Shown: positions 44,118 to 53,350 of the stretch, piece by piece
Position numbering within the stretch: position 1 is the stretch's first letter
Layout of the letters: every line of letters starts with the position of its first letter
Assembly (NCBI GenBank): GCA_963721445.1
Contig: CAVRIZ010000005.1
Location: forward strand, 1,426,001 to 1,490,000
Reading direction: 5' to 3'
DNA from: DAIOEK01 sp963721445
Lineage (GTDB): Bacteria > Chloroflexota > Anaerolineae > Anaerolineales > Anaerolineaceae
Length of the DNA: 64,000 nucleotides
Notes under the pieces: generated by a model
The model's database searches: none
What the model saw: the letters and a program-made list of their open reading frames with translations, nothing else
What the model was told of the DNA's origin: nothing
Made by a program: the position numbers and the translations under genes

Positions 44118-45023
44118 ATGCCGGAACAAATCAAACCCAAAAAAGTAAAATTTGGACTGGCATTAAGCGGTGGTGGTGCAAGAGGTTTCGCCCACATCGG
44201 ATTATTGAAGGTCCTCGACCGTGAACATATTAAACCCAGTTATCTGAGTGGTACCAGTATGGGGGCAGTCATTGCCGCCGCATACGCATCCGGAATGACC
44301 GGGAAAGAGATCCAGGAAGAAGCGCTCAAATTTACTCATACAAAAAATTTGGTAAAAATGGTTCATCTCACACCACCTTTTCGAGGATTGATCAACCAGA
44401 CTAATGTCAAAGAATACCTGACTCGCTTGATTCCCACCGGCATGTTATTCAGCGAATTGAAGATCCCCCTCTCAGTTTGTGCGACAGATTTGGTACAAAG
44501 TCGCGGGATTGCGATTTCGGATGGGTCTGTACTTACTGCAGTAATGGCATCCTCATCAATCCCAGGCATCTTTCCTCCCATCGAAATTCCACCGATGCGA
44601 TTGGTGGATGGGGGAGTGGTCAATAATCTTCCGGTCGATCTCGCCTATCAGATCGGGGCGGAAAAAGTGATCGCAGTGGATGTTCAATTGGATCCGCACT
44701 CTGATATCCCATGGCAACACGCAGAGAATAAACAACGTTGGCCCCTCCCTGTGCCAGAATATTTTATGGATTTACTCTGGTCAGAGATTGTAATGGCAGC
44801 TAGAATAACAGAGATCAATCTGGCATCCTATCCACCTGATCTCTACCTGCGGATGCCATTGGGAAAAGACATTAATGTTTTGTTGAGCTTTCCCCGCGCC
44901 CAGGAGATCATTGAGATCGGCGAGGATACAGCCGAGCGATTTTTACCCAGAATTCGAAAATTGGTTGGTTTGGAATCGGGCGATGCTCAGAAAATCAATT
45001 CTCGACTAGGGATACCTGCGTAG
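44118..45023 (+). CDS. Patatin-like phospholipase (NTE/RssA family)
   Basis: The 301-residue protein has the oxyanion motif GGGARGFAHIGLL, the nucleophile GTSMGAV and the catalytic aspartate in LVDGGVVNNLP. This is a Ser-Asp dyad lipid hydrolase of the bacterial RssA/YchK type. It has no signal peptide. The ATG at 44118 is preceded by GGAGGAGGAAGG. It diverges from the SDR gene by 75 bp. Confidence 0.92.
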   Translation: MPEQIKPKKVKFGLALSGGGARGFAHIGLLKVLDREHIKPSYLSGTSMGAVIAAAYASGMTGKEIQEEALKFTHTKNLVKMVHLTPPFRGLINQTNVKEYLTRLIPTGMLFSELKIPLSVCATDLVQSRGIAISDGSVLTAVMASSSIPGIFPPIEIPPMRLVDGGVVNNLPVDLAYQIGAEKVIAVDVQLDPHSDIPWQHAENKQRWPLPVPEYFMDLLWSEIVMAARITEINLASYPPDLYLRMPLGKDINVLLSFPRAQEIIEIGEDTAERFLPRIRKLVGLESGDAQKINSRLGIPA

Positions 45024-45061
45024 AAAAGCGTTGACTCTACATGACTGGAGGATAGGATATC

Positions 45062-45385
45062 ATGTTGGATGCGATAAAACAGTTGTTGGGAATAGACACG
45101 GAACCCATCTCCTTGACCCGGGACCAAAAACGTGATGTAGATAATTTGATCAAAGAATTGGTACAGATTGGCATTCGGGAAGACTATCTTGCAGAGGTGC
45201 CTGGTGGCGCATTCGATAATCAGTGTCGACACCGCCGCTGCCGTGAGATTGGAAATTTATTAGATCGTTTTGGTGGTTACCCATTGATGTGGAAAGCCTT
45301 TCGTGTAGTTCAGAAAAAAGCGGGTAAAATCCCTTCATCCCATTTAGAATACGCGTGGGTGGGTGTAGCTCATTGGATGTCATAA
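45062..45385 (+). CDS. Hypothetical protein
   Basis: The 107-residue protein (starting MLDAIKQLLGIDTEP) carries a short CRHRRCREIG motif in the middle, which might bind a metal or be redox active, and a C-terminal tryptophan cluster. The coding context is good: a GGAGGATAGGATATC ribosome binding site, and it lies between the patatin and DUF362 genes with short gaps. I recognise no known family. Confidence 0.65.
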   Translation: MLDAIKQLLGIDTEPISLTRDQKRDVDNLIKELVQIGIREDYLAEVPGGAFDNQCRHRRCREIGNLLDRFGGYPLMWKAFRVVQKKAGKIPSSHLEYAWVGVAHWMS

Positions 45386-45409
45386 ATCCTCAATAAAATG
45401 GAGTCCTTC

Positions 45410-46576
45410 ATGGAGAAGAGCATTGTATATTTTGGGTCCGCTCATCAGGCGCGACTCGATGCAAAAGAAACACTTCCTGCCAAACTAGATCTTATTCTGG
45501 ATCGTCTACATATTCGCGAGCGGGTTAATGGGGAACGGGTGTTGATCAAGATGCACACCGGAACGAATATTGGATATTCCACCATCCACCCGATATTTGT
45601 TCGCAAAGTTGTCCAGGCGGTCAAAGAAGGCGGTGGGAAACCCTTTATCGCGGATGTGACCTGGGATATAGAAGGTGCTGAAACACGCGGCTATACCCAG
45701 GAGGTTCTCGGCTGCCCGATCTATCCGGCTGCTTCCATCAAAGATAAATACTTTTACGAAGTTGAAAAGCCTTATAAGAATATTAAAACCTGGAAGATGG
45801 CCGGGTTGGTTCATGATGCGACTTTTCTTATTGATTTTGCTCATATCAAGGGCCATCCCAGTTGTGGTTTTGGCGGAGCCATCAAAAATCTCGCTCTGGG
45901 ATGTATGATAGGCGAGACTCGTTCAGCCATGCATGACGCCTGTCATTACGATCCTTATTTCTTTAAGGAACTTGTTCCGGAAGGAACCAACTTGCAGGCA
46001 ATCGTCGAATCTTGTCCCCAGGAAGCGCTGGTTGAAGATAAGAAAAACCCCGGAGAATTACATCTGCACATCGAGCAATGCAACCAGTGTGGAAGATGCC
46101 TGAAAGTCGCGCCTCCCGGCTGCCTGAAAATCGATCCAGTAAATTTCCGGGCATTTCAAGAAGCATGCGCCATCTCGACCTCGATCACTCTCTCCACCTT
46201 CGATCCTGGGAAAGCCGCCTACTTGAGTCTGGCTACTTTCATGACACCCGTTTGTGATTGTTTTGGGTTTACCAGTATGCCGATATTGCCCGATGTGGGG
46301 ATCTTCGGCTCAGATGATATTATCGCGATCGAACAGTCCGTACTGGATATGACTGCCGGACTGCCTGTTTATGAAGAAAATCTGCCATCGGTGATGGAGG
46401 TCGTCTCCCGGGATGGTCATCCTTTTAGCTGGTTCCATGGATCTTATAAGAATCCATATAATGTCGTGGAATACGCTGAAAAACTGGGTCTGGGGAATAG
46501 TAAGTACGAGTTAGTGGATGTTCTGCCTGTGGAGAAAGTAGCGCGAGCATCGATGGGATACATTTCCGCACAGTAG
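45410..46576 (+). CDS. DUF362 domain protein with ferredoxin-type cluster site
   Basis: This 388-residue protein matches DUF362 proteins, which often carry a 4Fe-4S ferredoxin domain. The N-terminal half includes VLIKMHTGTNIG and IDFAHIKGHPSCGFGGAIKN, and a cluster motif lies near residue 225 (CNQCGRCLKVAPPGCLKI). A second cysteine set (PVCDCFG) sits further on. The biochemical role of DUF362 is not established; electron transfer is likely. I start it at 45410, where GGAG has proper spacing; an upstream in-frame ATG is less well placed. Confidence 0.88.
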   Translation: MEKSIVYFGSAHQARLDAKETLPAKLDLILDRLHIRERVNGERVLIKMHTGTNIGYSTIHPIFVRKVVQAVKEGGGKPFIADVTWDIEGAETRGYTQEVLGCPIYPAASIKDKYFYEVEKPYKNIKTWKMAGLVHDATFLIDFAHIKGHPSCGFGGAIKNLALGCMIGETRSAMHDACHYDPYFFKELVPEGTNLQAIVESCPQEALVEDKKNPGELHLHIEQCNQCGRCLKVAPPGCLKIDPVNFRAFQEACAISTSITLSTFDPGKAAYLSLATFMTPVCDCFGFTSMPILPDVGIFGSDDIIAIEQSVLDMTAGLPVYEENLPSVMEVVSRDGHPFSWFHGSYKNPYNVVEYAEKLGLGNSKYELVDVLPVEKVARASMGYISAQ

Positions 46577-46591
46577 CACCTCCTTAAATGC

Positions 46592-46626
46592 AGGTCACCA
46601 GATATGGGGGGAATACCTGGTGACCT
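46592..46626 (+). terminator. Hairpin after the DUF362 gene
   Basis: aggtcaccag and ctggtgacct form a 10-bp stem with a 15-base G-rich loop, 16 bases after the stop codon. No U tract follows, so the stopping strength is uncertain. Confidence 0.55.
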
Positions 46627-46785
46627 ATATAGGGAGAGTACTCATCTGAAGTTCTTATCTACTCGGGGGGGACGAGCAAACAAGGAAAAAATTCAGATGA
46701 TAGACACCAATACCATTAATATTGCCTAGTGTCTTGTATACATTATATGACCCACTTTGTCGGAATAAAATTTCGCGTATAACCT

Positions 46786-47268
46786 TCATTTGGGTTTTTT
46801 TGAGGGATCCTGGTCGAACAATTTCATCCATTTTTCCACTTCGTCCGCTGATATTTTGGAGTCCATATTTTCCGTTTCTGGCTCCTGCTTATCTGCAGTG
46901 ATCAACTTTTCCACAAACTCGGGAGAGGATATCACCCTGGCTTGCTGTGCGCGTGCATTGCGTTGAACTTGACGATCTGAGCTGACAACGGTTATATTTC
47001 GAGCGGAGTGTCCCATAAGGCGTAGCCTATCAATGATCGCCTGATCAGCAGTCTTCCCGGTCCGGACAAAATGAGCAATCACTCTTCCGAATTTCTTACT
47101 TGCTGGGTAACCGATAGGCGCTTGATCAAAATACACATCCATGACATCCTGGCGTGTACGGGTGTGATCCAGCAACCATTGGATGAGCTTGCTCTCATCA
47201 TCCAAATCGCTTAAGCTTATTCCAGGAATATTGGGGATCAGATTGTGACCATCAATGATCCAAAACAT
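46786..47268 (-). CDS. NYN-domain (YacP-like) predicted ribonuclease
   Basis: The 160-residue protein has the PIN-like NYN fold: first acidic site WIIDGHNLIPNIPG, VYFDQAP, ADQAIIDRL and VVSSDRQVQRNARAQ. YacP/Rae1-type members cleave RNA, some on the ribosome. The C-terminal 35 residues are charged and variable. The ATG at 47268 has a GGGGAGGA ribosome binding site. It is divergent from the lamin-tail gene and stands alone. Confidence 0.88.
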   Translation of the reverse strand: MFWIIDGHNLIPNIPGISLSDLDDESKLIQWLLDHTRTRQDVMDVYFDQAPIGYPASKKFGRVIAHFVRTGKTADQAIIDRLRLMGHSARNITVVSSDRQVQRNARAQQARVISSPEFVEKLITADKQEPETENMDSKISADEVEKWMKLFDQDPSKKPK

Positions 47269-47373
47269 AAAACTAGTCCTCCCCGCAGCCAACACTATAC
47301 CACAGGATGGATTAAAATAAACTCATAACCTCACCTTATTCATTCAAGTGAAATTGATCATTGGGAGCAGCAG

Positions 47374-47907
47374 ATGAGACAATCAAAACGCATAGTTCTT
47401 TTTTTACTATTGAATGTAGTTGTTTCTGCCTGCACCATACTTGCTGTGCTCTGGTTATGGGATCCGGGTAACCGTCCAGCGGTTCTGATGCCTTTGGAGC
47501 CGACACAAGTGATAGTTCCCGGGATCACTACGCCAGAAGTAGCAACGACAACGATCCCGCCAACTCCAATGCCTACCGAGATAAAAGATATTCCAAAAGG
47601 ACTCATCACCATTGAAAATGTTATTGGATCAGGTAGTGTGGCCAGTGAAGTGATCATCCTGAAACGAAAAGGTTCAGGTGAGTTAAAGCTGACAAATTGG
47701 AAATTACAGGATGAAAATGGCAATACCTATACCTTTCCCGATTTGACCCTATATGAGGGTGGAGGAGTCTTTATCCATAGTACGGTTGGAGTAAACACAG
47801 TGATCGATTTATTCTGGAATCAGAACGAACCTATCTGGCAGCAAGGTGAAACGGTCACACTCATTGATTATCTGGGCAACATCCAGGCGACTTACGTAAT
47901 ACCCTGA
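47374..47907 (+). CDS. Lamin tail domain (LTD) surface protein
   Basis: The 177-residue protein has an N-terminal hydrophobic segment (IVLFLLLNVVVSACTILAVL). A short proline/threonine linker (TTTIPPTPMPTE) follows, then an LTD-like beta domain (about 75-175) containing LKLTNWKLQDENGNTYTFPD and the closing VTLIDYLGN. It is probably exported and membrane-anchored; the cysteine is not in a clear lipobox. It immediately precedes dnaX, but shared function is unlikely. Confidence 0.8.
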   Translation: MRQSKRIVLFLLLNVVVSACTILAVLWLWDPGNRPAVLMPLEPTQVIVPGITTPEVATTTIPPTPMPTEIKDIPKGLITIENVIGSGSVASEVIILKRKGSGELKLTNWKLQDENGNTYTFPDLTLYEGGGVFIHSTVGVNTVIDLFWNQNEPIWQQGETVTLIDYLGNIQATYVIP

Positions 47908-47918
47908 TTGGATTAAAT

Positions 47919-49607
47919 ATGTCTCAAGCGCTTTACCGTAAATGGCGGCCAAAAACCTGGAGCGAAGTTGTCGGGCAGGACCATATTGTACAAACCCTGA
48001 AGAACGCCATTGCAACTGACCGGGTTGGGCATGCCTACCTCTTTTCTGGTCCGCGTGGAACAGGTAAAACAACCACGGCCAGGTTGTTGGCAAAGGCAGT
48101 TAATTGCCTTGGTCCGGATGATCAGGAAAAACCCTGCGATGCCTGCGAACACTGCCTGGCTGTGGATAATGGCAATTACCTGGATTTGATTGAGATCGAC
48201 GCTGCCTCGAATACCAGCGTCGAAGATGTACGTGACCTGCGCGATAAGATCAATTTCTCGCCTAACAGTGGAAAATTCAAAGTCTACATAATCGATGAAG
48301 TTCACATGCTTTCAACCGCAGCTTTCAATGCCTTACTAAAAACATTGGAAGAGCCACCTTCTCATGCGATATTTGTCCTTGCAACCACAGAAATTCACAA
48401 AATTCCCGCGACAGTCCTTTCGCGTTGTCAGCGGTATGAGTTCCGACGATTATCCGTCCCGGTGATGGTGGATTTGCTAAAGAAGAAAGCGGATGAAGAA
48501 GGATTTGAGATCGATCCTGAAGTATTTACGCTTGTAGCCCGCCAGGCAACCGGTAGTTTGCGGGATGGGATTTCGTTACTGGATCAGTTGACATCATCGA
48601 ATCAAAAAGTATCCCTTGAATTGGCTGATACGGTTTTAGGGACGGCGCCCAGTACAAGCGTCATTAACCTGACAAACCATCTTCTTGCCAGAAACCTTGC
48701 GGAGGGATTGAACCAGATTCAAAAAGCGCTGGATACTGGAACCGACGCGCGCCAATTGGCGAGACAAATCGTAGAATATCTTCGAAATATCCTGCTCGTA
48801 AAATCTGGAAATCGCAGCCTGGTGGATGTGGCACAAGAGGTACGGGAAGCCATGGTAAAACAGGCGGAGATGTTCTCCCTGGCAGATTTACTCAATTCCG
48901 TTAATCAATTTAATCTTGCCGCTGGAGATAGTAGATCCAGCTCGTGGCAGCCTGGTCTGGCATTGGAATTAGCGTTTGCAAGATCTATTCAGTTGGACAC
49001 ACAATCAGTAGGAGCAGCTGAAAAGAATCCGCGTGTTCAAAAAGCGGATAAATCAGCCCGGGCTGAGAAAGAAAAGACCACCACAGAACCGGTTGGACAT
49101 CCAGATCCATCCTCAAAAGCTATCCAAGCGGACCCAACCAAGGAACAACAGACAGAATCTGTAGATATAACTAGCAATGACAAGACTGACGCAGTATCAG
49201 AGAAGCATCTGAATACCGGGTCGAGTGACCATCAGCTGATACAACAAAACTGGCGAAAGATCATTGAAACTGTTCGCAGGCTATCACCTGGGACCCAGGC
49301 GTTGGTCAACTCCTGTCATTTCAATGGGATCAAAGACGGGTGTGTCCGATTGGCATTTGCCTCTGACTTGATCAAAACAAAAATGGAATCCAATGATCAC
49401 CTGGACATCACGAGCAAGGCGATCCAACAGGTAACGGGTCTATCCATGCCCATTCGCTGTGAGGTTACCAGTGCGCGTATTGCGGATATTTCTCTGGATA
49501 ACCAAGCTAACCAGGAAACGCTGGTAGGATCTGCTCTTCGGGAATTGGGCGGGCAGGTTGTGGACGTCCAGGATGTAAACGAAAACGAGAAACCCGAAGT
49601 GAATTAA
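47919..49607 (+). CDS. dnaX: DNA polymerase III subunit gamma/tau
   Basis: This clamp-loader ATPase has 562 residues, with Walker A GPRGTGKTTTARLLA, the zinc-type cysteines in the CDACEHC region, DEVHMLSTAAFNALLK (Walker B region) and sensor-1 ATTEIHKIPATVLSRC. The domain III region and a low-complexity charged linker follow. A C-terminal module (about 440-560) is probably the tau-type polymerase contact. It leads the dnaX-ybaB-recR unit, whose order is widespread in bacteria. I saw no obvious slippery sequence for programmed frameshifting, although I did not search exhaustively. Confidence 0.95.
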   Translation: MSQALYRKWRPKTWSEVVGQDHIVQTLKNAIATDRVGHAYLFSGPRGTGKTTTARLLAKAVNCLGPDDQEKPCDACEHCLAVDNGNYLDLIEIDAASNTSVEDVRDLRDKINFSPNSGKFKVYIIDEVHMLSTAAFNALLKTLEEPPSHAIFVLATTEIHKIPATVLSRCQRYEFRRLSVPVMVDLLKKKADEEGFEIDPEVFTLVARQATGSLRDGISLLDQLTSSNQKVSLELADTVLGTAPSTSVINLTNHLLARNLAEGLNQIQKALDTGTDARQLARQIVEYLRNILLVKSGNRSLVDVAQEVREAMVKQAEMFSLADLLNSVNQFNLAAGDSRSSSWQPGLALELAFARSIQLDTQSVGAAEKNPRVQKADKSARAEKEKTTTEPVGHPDPSSKAIQADPTKEQQTESVDITSNDKTDAVSEKHLNTGSSDHQLIQQNWRKIIETVRRLSPGTQALVNSCHFNGIKDGCVRLAFASDLIKTKMESNDHLDITSKAIQQVTGLSMPIRCEVTSARIADISLDNQANQETLVGSALRELGGQVVDVQDVNENEKPEVN

Positions 49608-49630
49608 AAAATTTATTGGAGGAATAAATC

Positions 49631-49972
49631 ATGGCAAAAGGATTCAATCGTCCCGCGGGTGGAGGAATGGCCGGCGGCGGCATGATGCAACAGATCAAGA
49701 AATTGCAGGAACAGATGGCTCAGGCGCAAGATGCTTTAGCCCAGGAAACGGTCACCTCATCGGTTGGTGGCGGTGCGATCAAGATCACAATGACCGGTGA
49801 TCAGCATTGCAGAGGGGTTGAAATTGACCCCGATATGTTAAAGGAAGCCGATGCGGAGATGTTGCAAGACTTGATCTTAAGCGCCATCAATGCATCTCTT
49901 GATCAGTCTCGTGAGCTTGCCTCACAAAGGCTTGGCCCATTGGCTGGTGGATTGGGCGGACTAGGGTTATAA
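49631..49972 (+). CDS. ybaB: YbaB/EbfC nucleoid-associated protein
   Basis: The 113-residue protein has the coiled helix MMQQIKKLQEQMAQAQDALA and VTSSVGGGAIKITMTG, ending in a glycine-rich tail. It binds DNA as a dimer and is almost always next to dnaX and recR, as here. GGAGGAATAAATC precedes the ATG. It is separated from dnaX by 23 bp and nearly abuts recR. Confidence 0.95.
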   Translation: MAKGFNRPAGGGMAGGGMMQQIKKLQEQMAQAQDALAQETVTSSVGGGAIKITMTGDQHCRGVEIDPDMLKEADAEMLQDLILSAINASLDQSRELASQRLGPLAGGLGGLGL

Positions 49973-49975
49973 GTG

Positions 49976-50584
49976 ATGTCTGAGACTCCACAACCCATCC
50001 AGGATGTGATCGACGCGTTTTCGCGATTACCGGGAGTCGGTCCAAAAACCGCATCCCGGCTTGCCTTCTACCTTCTGAACGCACCCGATGACATATCCAT
50101 CAGCCTCTCTGATGCGTTAAAAAACTTAAAATCCGGGATAGCGTTTTGTAAGAACTGCTTTAATATCACCCTTATTGGGCAGGAAACCTGTGAGATATGT
50201 GCAAATGACCAGAGAGATTCTGGTTTGATCTGCGTGGTCGAAAAACCGCTCGATGTCCTCGTTCTTGAGAAAACACAAGCCTTTATTGGTGTGTACCATG
50301 TGTTGCACGGGGTACTCTCGCCTATTGAAGGGATCGGACCTGATGATCTATTTATCCGTCCTCTGATGGAACGGATCAAAACAGGAACGGTTCGTGAAGT
50401 AATTTTGGCGACCAACCCGAGCATGGAAGGGGATGCGACAGCCCAGTATATTCAAAGGCAGCTGATTCCATTTGGGACTCAGGTGACGCGCCTGGCGCGT
50501 GGCTTACCCGTCGGTGGAGAGTTGGAGTATGCAGATCAAAACACGATCCTGCGGGCGCTCTCAGGCCGACAGGAAATGAAATAA
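49976..50584 (+). CDS. recR: Recombination protein RecR
   Basis: RecR loads RecA with RecF and RecO at gaps in DNA. The 202-residue protein has the helix-hairpin-helix FSRLPGVGPKTASRLAF, the C4 zinc motif (CKNCFNITL ... CEIC) and the Toprim domain with VVEKPLDVLVLEKT and TNPSMEGDATAQYI. The ATG at 49976 follows the ybaB stop at once; a GTG directly before it is a less likely start. It completes the dnaX operon. Confidence 0.95.
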   Translation: MSETPQPIQDVIDAFSRLPGVGPKTASRLAFYLLNAPDDISISLSDALKNLKSGIAFCKNCFNITLIGQETCEICANDQRDSGLICVVEKPLDVLVLEKTQAFIGVYHVLHGVLSPIEGIGPDDLFIRPLMERIKTGTVREVILATNPSMEGDATAQYIQRQLIPFGTQVTRLARGLPVGGELEYADQNTILRALSGRQEMK

Positions 50585-50616
50585 GCAAGATCAAAATCCG
50601 AAAAATCAGGACGGAT

Positions 50617-51477
50617 CTAATTAATATAGTTTCCTAATAACTTTTGGAATATATTTTTCTTCTTCTCCGGTAGCCTGAGCAGGACGATCGTGATATTGTC
50701 TTTACCCCCCCGATCGCAGGCCAGTTTTACCATCTCATTCACATTCTGTTGGACCTTCCCCGGGTGTTTTAATATTATTTCAACGATTTCATGATCACAA
50801 ACATGGTCTGTCAAACCATCACTGCATAGCAAGACCAGGTCATTTTCCCTAAGTTCAACACCCTGGTTGGCGACCATTTGCGAATCATCTTCCTCCTTGC
50901 GCAAACTGAGCCGTTGGTCAGCCTTAGGCACAACGGGAGCACCCAGGTACCGGCGGATCACGTGGGAATTCGGATGATTTACCGCCTCCTCCCGGGTAAT
51001 TGTTCCATTAGCCAAGGCTTCTTGCACCCAGGTATGATCGGTGCTTACCTGACGAATACTCCCGCCACGGATTAGATATATTCTTAAATCGCCAATCGTA
51101 GTGGTATACAAACGATTGGCTTCCAGCCAGACCATCGCGATCGTCGCACCCATGCCTTTAAAGTCATCTGATGATTGAGCGCGTGAGTAAATTGCTTCAT
51201 TGGCCATTTGGATAGCCAATAACATGGTTTTAAGGGGACGATCACCAAAGCTATTCGCAACAGTCGATGTGATCACATCCGCAGCCAGTTCTGCCGCAAT
51301 TTCCCCTGAACGATGCCCTCCAATTCCATCACAAACGACTGTAAAAGTGACCGGCGTGTGGTTGGATGATGATATCCGGAAACTCTCAACCGCGAAGCGG
51401 TCTTCATTATTCTTTCCAGTCATTCCCGGATGCGTTTGGGCAGCTACCTGAATGTGAGTATTCTTAATGCGAATCAT
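50617..51477 (-). CDS. PP2C-type protein phosphatase
   Basis: The 286-residue phosphatase has the PPM metal motifs NNEDRF, CDGIGGHRSGEIAA, LLCSDGLTDHV and GGKDNITIVLL. It removes phosphate from serine/threonine residues and typically opposes an Hanks-type kinase. No such kinase is in the window. It lies 9 bp downstream of the VWA-FHA gene on the same strand, so the two are co-transcribed. The combination of an FHA phosphothreonine reader and a PP2C phosphatase makes a signalling module. Confidence 0.93.
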   Translation of the reverse strand: MIRIKNTHIQVAAQTHPGMTGKNNEDRFAVESFRISSSNHTPVTFTVVCDGIGGHRSGEIAAELAADVITSTVANSFGDRPLKTMLLAIQMANEAIYSRAQSSDDFKGMGATIAMVWLEANRLYTTTIGDLRIYLIRGGSIRQVSTDHTWVQEALANGTITREEAVNHPNSHVIRRYLGAPVVPKADQRLSLRKEEDDSQMVANQGVELRENDLVLLCSDGLTDHVCDHEIVEIILKHPGKVQQNVNEMVKLACDRGGKDNITIVLLRLPEKKKNIFQKLLGNYIN

Positions 51478-51486
51478 TGATTGCTA

Positions 51487-53343
51487 TTATACGGGCTTAA
51501 CCTCGACAGTGCTCACTCGCCGGGGAGGATCTTCTTCATATCGGTACGATAGATCGCCGACTTGAATCACATCTCCATGTTGGAGCGGTGTTCCATCCTC
51601 TGTTATGGCTGTGTAATTTAACCAAGTTCCCAGCACGGAGTGGTGGTCAGTGATGGTGTATGTGCCATCTGCCTGGGGGTCAATGCTGCAATGTAATCCT
51701 TCCAGGCTGTCATCTTCAATCCAAATGGTCGCTTTTTGGGAGTCTGATCCAAAGTGGACTGGCTCTAAACCCAATTGAATGGGCGGATCTCCAACCGGTT
51801 TCATGTTTCGCCCCAATAGTTGAAGCGATGCCAGAAAGATTCTGGTTGGTTTTTCCGTAGGGGTGGAATCGGCTGAACTGTTGCTGAATCTTTCTTTTTG
51901 ATCCACGTTTATCGATCCACCCGGACGATCATTTCCTCTGGTTTTGGGAAATAAGGTACCTTTCTCCCGTAGATTGGTGATGCCTATTGTGGCAAGGACT
52001 CCCAGGATAAAGACAGCCGCAAGTAAAAGGTAGACACCGCCACCGGCAAGGAATTCCACCCAGGAGTTTTGGATGGGTAGCGTGACAACTATCTCCACGG
52101 GGAGAATCGCGCTGGTCTGAGTAAATCCAAGCTCATCGGTAATTTCCGCCTGGAGGGTGTGTTTATCACTTGATGTGTAGGAGGACAGATCCCAGGCAAA
52201 GCGGTTGAAAGGTTCCTGCTTGTTTTCTGATACAACTACGCCATCCACCGATAATCTGGAGGATGCTATAGCCCGTGGATAACCATCGGGAAATTCGATC
52301 AGAAGCTCCATCAACTGTTGTATTGGCGCAAGTTCATGGATTGGATCTTTACTTTTCGAAGGTGCGGTTCGCTGGATGGTAGCGGGTACTCCCACAAAAA
52401 TTGGATTTGGTGCTTGAAGATCGATAGGAAAGGTAATTGGTGCAGATGTGATGGTTGTATCCGGCAGGTTTATTCGAACTGCCAGCTTATGGTTCCCCGC
52501 ATCACGAATATTGGAATGGTATTGGATCCCATACAAAAAACGCAGAGGTTCGATCAGGATCTGTGCCTCAGAAAATGGTTCAACGCCTGAGAAGGCGAAG
52601 AACCTTCCTCCTGTCTCTTCAGAGAGAGAACGTAAACTGGCGGCTTCGGGGTCATCAAATTGATTTTGCGAGGCGATCATCCAAATATATAGCCGCACCC
52701 CGGCTTGCTTGGCCCGGGTGATCAAATCCAATCTGACAGTATCCGTCATCTCTTCGCCGGGGAGAGGAGCAAAATATAAGATCGCTTTTTCAGTTGGAGG
52801 GTTCTCCTGGCTTTCAAACGCTGTTTGGATCGCATTGGTGAGGGGGTCTAGGCTTGGTGCTGTTTGTTTCAGATCAGGCTGAAAAGTGGCAAACGCCGAT
52901 TGGAATGCGAGACTATCTTTCAGGTGAGTTTGATTCACCACGCCATTGGTGAAAATATTTAAATCGTCTATGGTGATCGATCGTTGACTCTGCGCAAAGG
53001 TCTCAATATATTGTTTAATATACTCATAACGAGCAACGCCTTTTCCATTGCGTAATGCAAAGGCGGGCGAAGTGTTGATCACGATCGATATTTGAACACC
53101 GAGCCTTAACTCACTCAGATCAGAAATTGGCAGCGACGTTCCATCCTCGATGACCTGAACAGAAGCTGGATCCAATCCGTGCAAGAAGGTCCCATCCGGC
53201 GCATGGGTATCCATGTACGCGGAGACAATTGGGAATTTTGACAGGTCTGGATTCATCAATCCAGCCTGGTACTCACCCTGTGCGAAAGCAGTCCAGGGAA
53301 GTACCAGGCTGATCAAAATGGCCAGTAAAGCCAGTTTTCTCAT
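51487..53343 (-). CDS. Exported VWA-like protein with cytoplasmic FHA domain
   Basis: The 618-residue protein begins with a signal peptide (LALLAILISLVLPWTAFAQG). An extracellular VWA-like domain follows (about 60-260, ISIVINTSPAFALRNGKG; the metal-site DxSxS is replaced, so metal binding is doubtful), then beta-rich repeats. A membrane helix lies around 430-455 (YLLLAAVFILGVLATIGI), and a C-terminal FHA domain (about 535-605, with HFGSDSQ, LEGLHCSI and LGTWLN) should sit in the cytoplasm and read phosphothreonine. It is co-transcribed with the PP2C gene and the polyglycine membrane protein. Confidence 0.85.
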   Translation of the reverse strand: MRKLALLAILISLVLPWTAFAQGEYQAGLMNPDLSKFPIVSAYMDTHAPDGTFLHGLDPASVQVIEDGTSLPISDLSELRLGVQISIVINTSPAFALRNGKGVARYEYIKQYIETFAQSQRSITIDDLNIFTNGVVNQTHLKDSLAFQSAFATFQPDLKQTAPSLDPLTNAIQTAFESQENPPTEKAILYFAPLPGEEMTDTVRLDLITRAKQAGVRLYIWMIASQNQFDDPEAASLRSLSEETGGRFFAFSGVEPFSEAQILIEPLRFLYGIQYHSNIRDAGNHKLAVRINLPDTTITSAPITFPIDLQAPNPIFVGVPATIQRTAPSKSKDPIHELAPIQQLMELLIEFPDGYPRAIASSRLSVDGVVVSENKQEPFNRFAWDLSSYTSSDKHTLQAEITDELGFTQTSAILPVEIVVTLPIQNSWVEFLAGGGVYLLLAAVFILGVLATIGITNLREKGTLFPKTRGNDRPGGSINVDQKERFSNSSADSTPTEKPTRIFLASLQLLGRNMKPVGDPPIQLGLEPVHFGSDSQKATIWIEDDSLEGLHCSIDPQADGTYTITDHHSVLGTWLNYTAITEDGTPLQHGDVIQVGDLSYRYEEDPPRRVSTVEVKPV

Positions 53344-53350
53344 GAAATGA

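Noticed and set aside
47919..49607. Programmed frameshift in dnaX
   Set aside because: No obvious A-rich slippery run was found by eye, and the full-length frame is uninterrupted.
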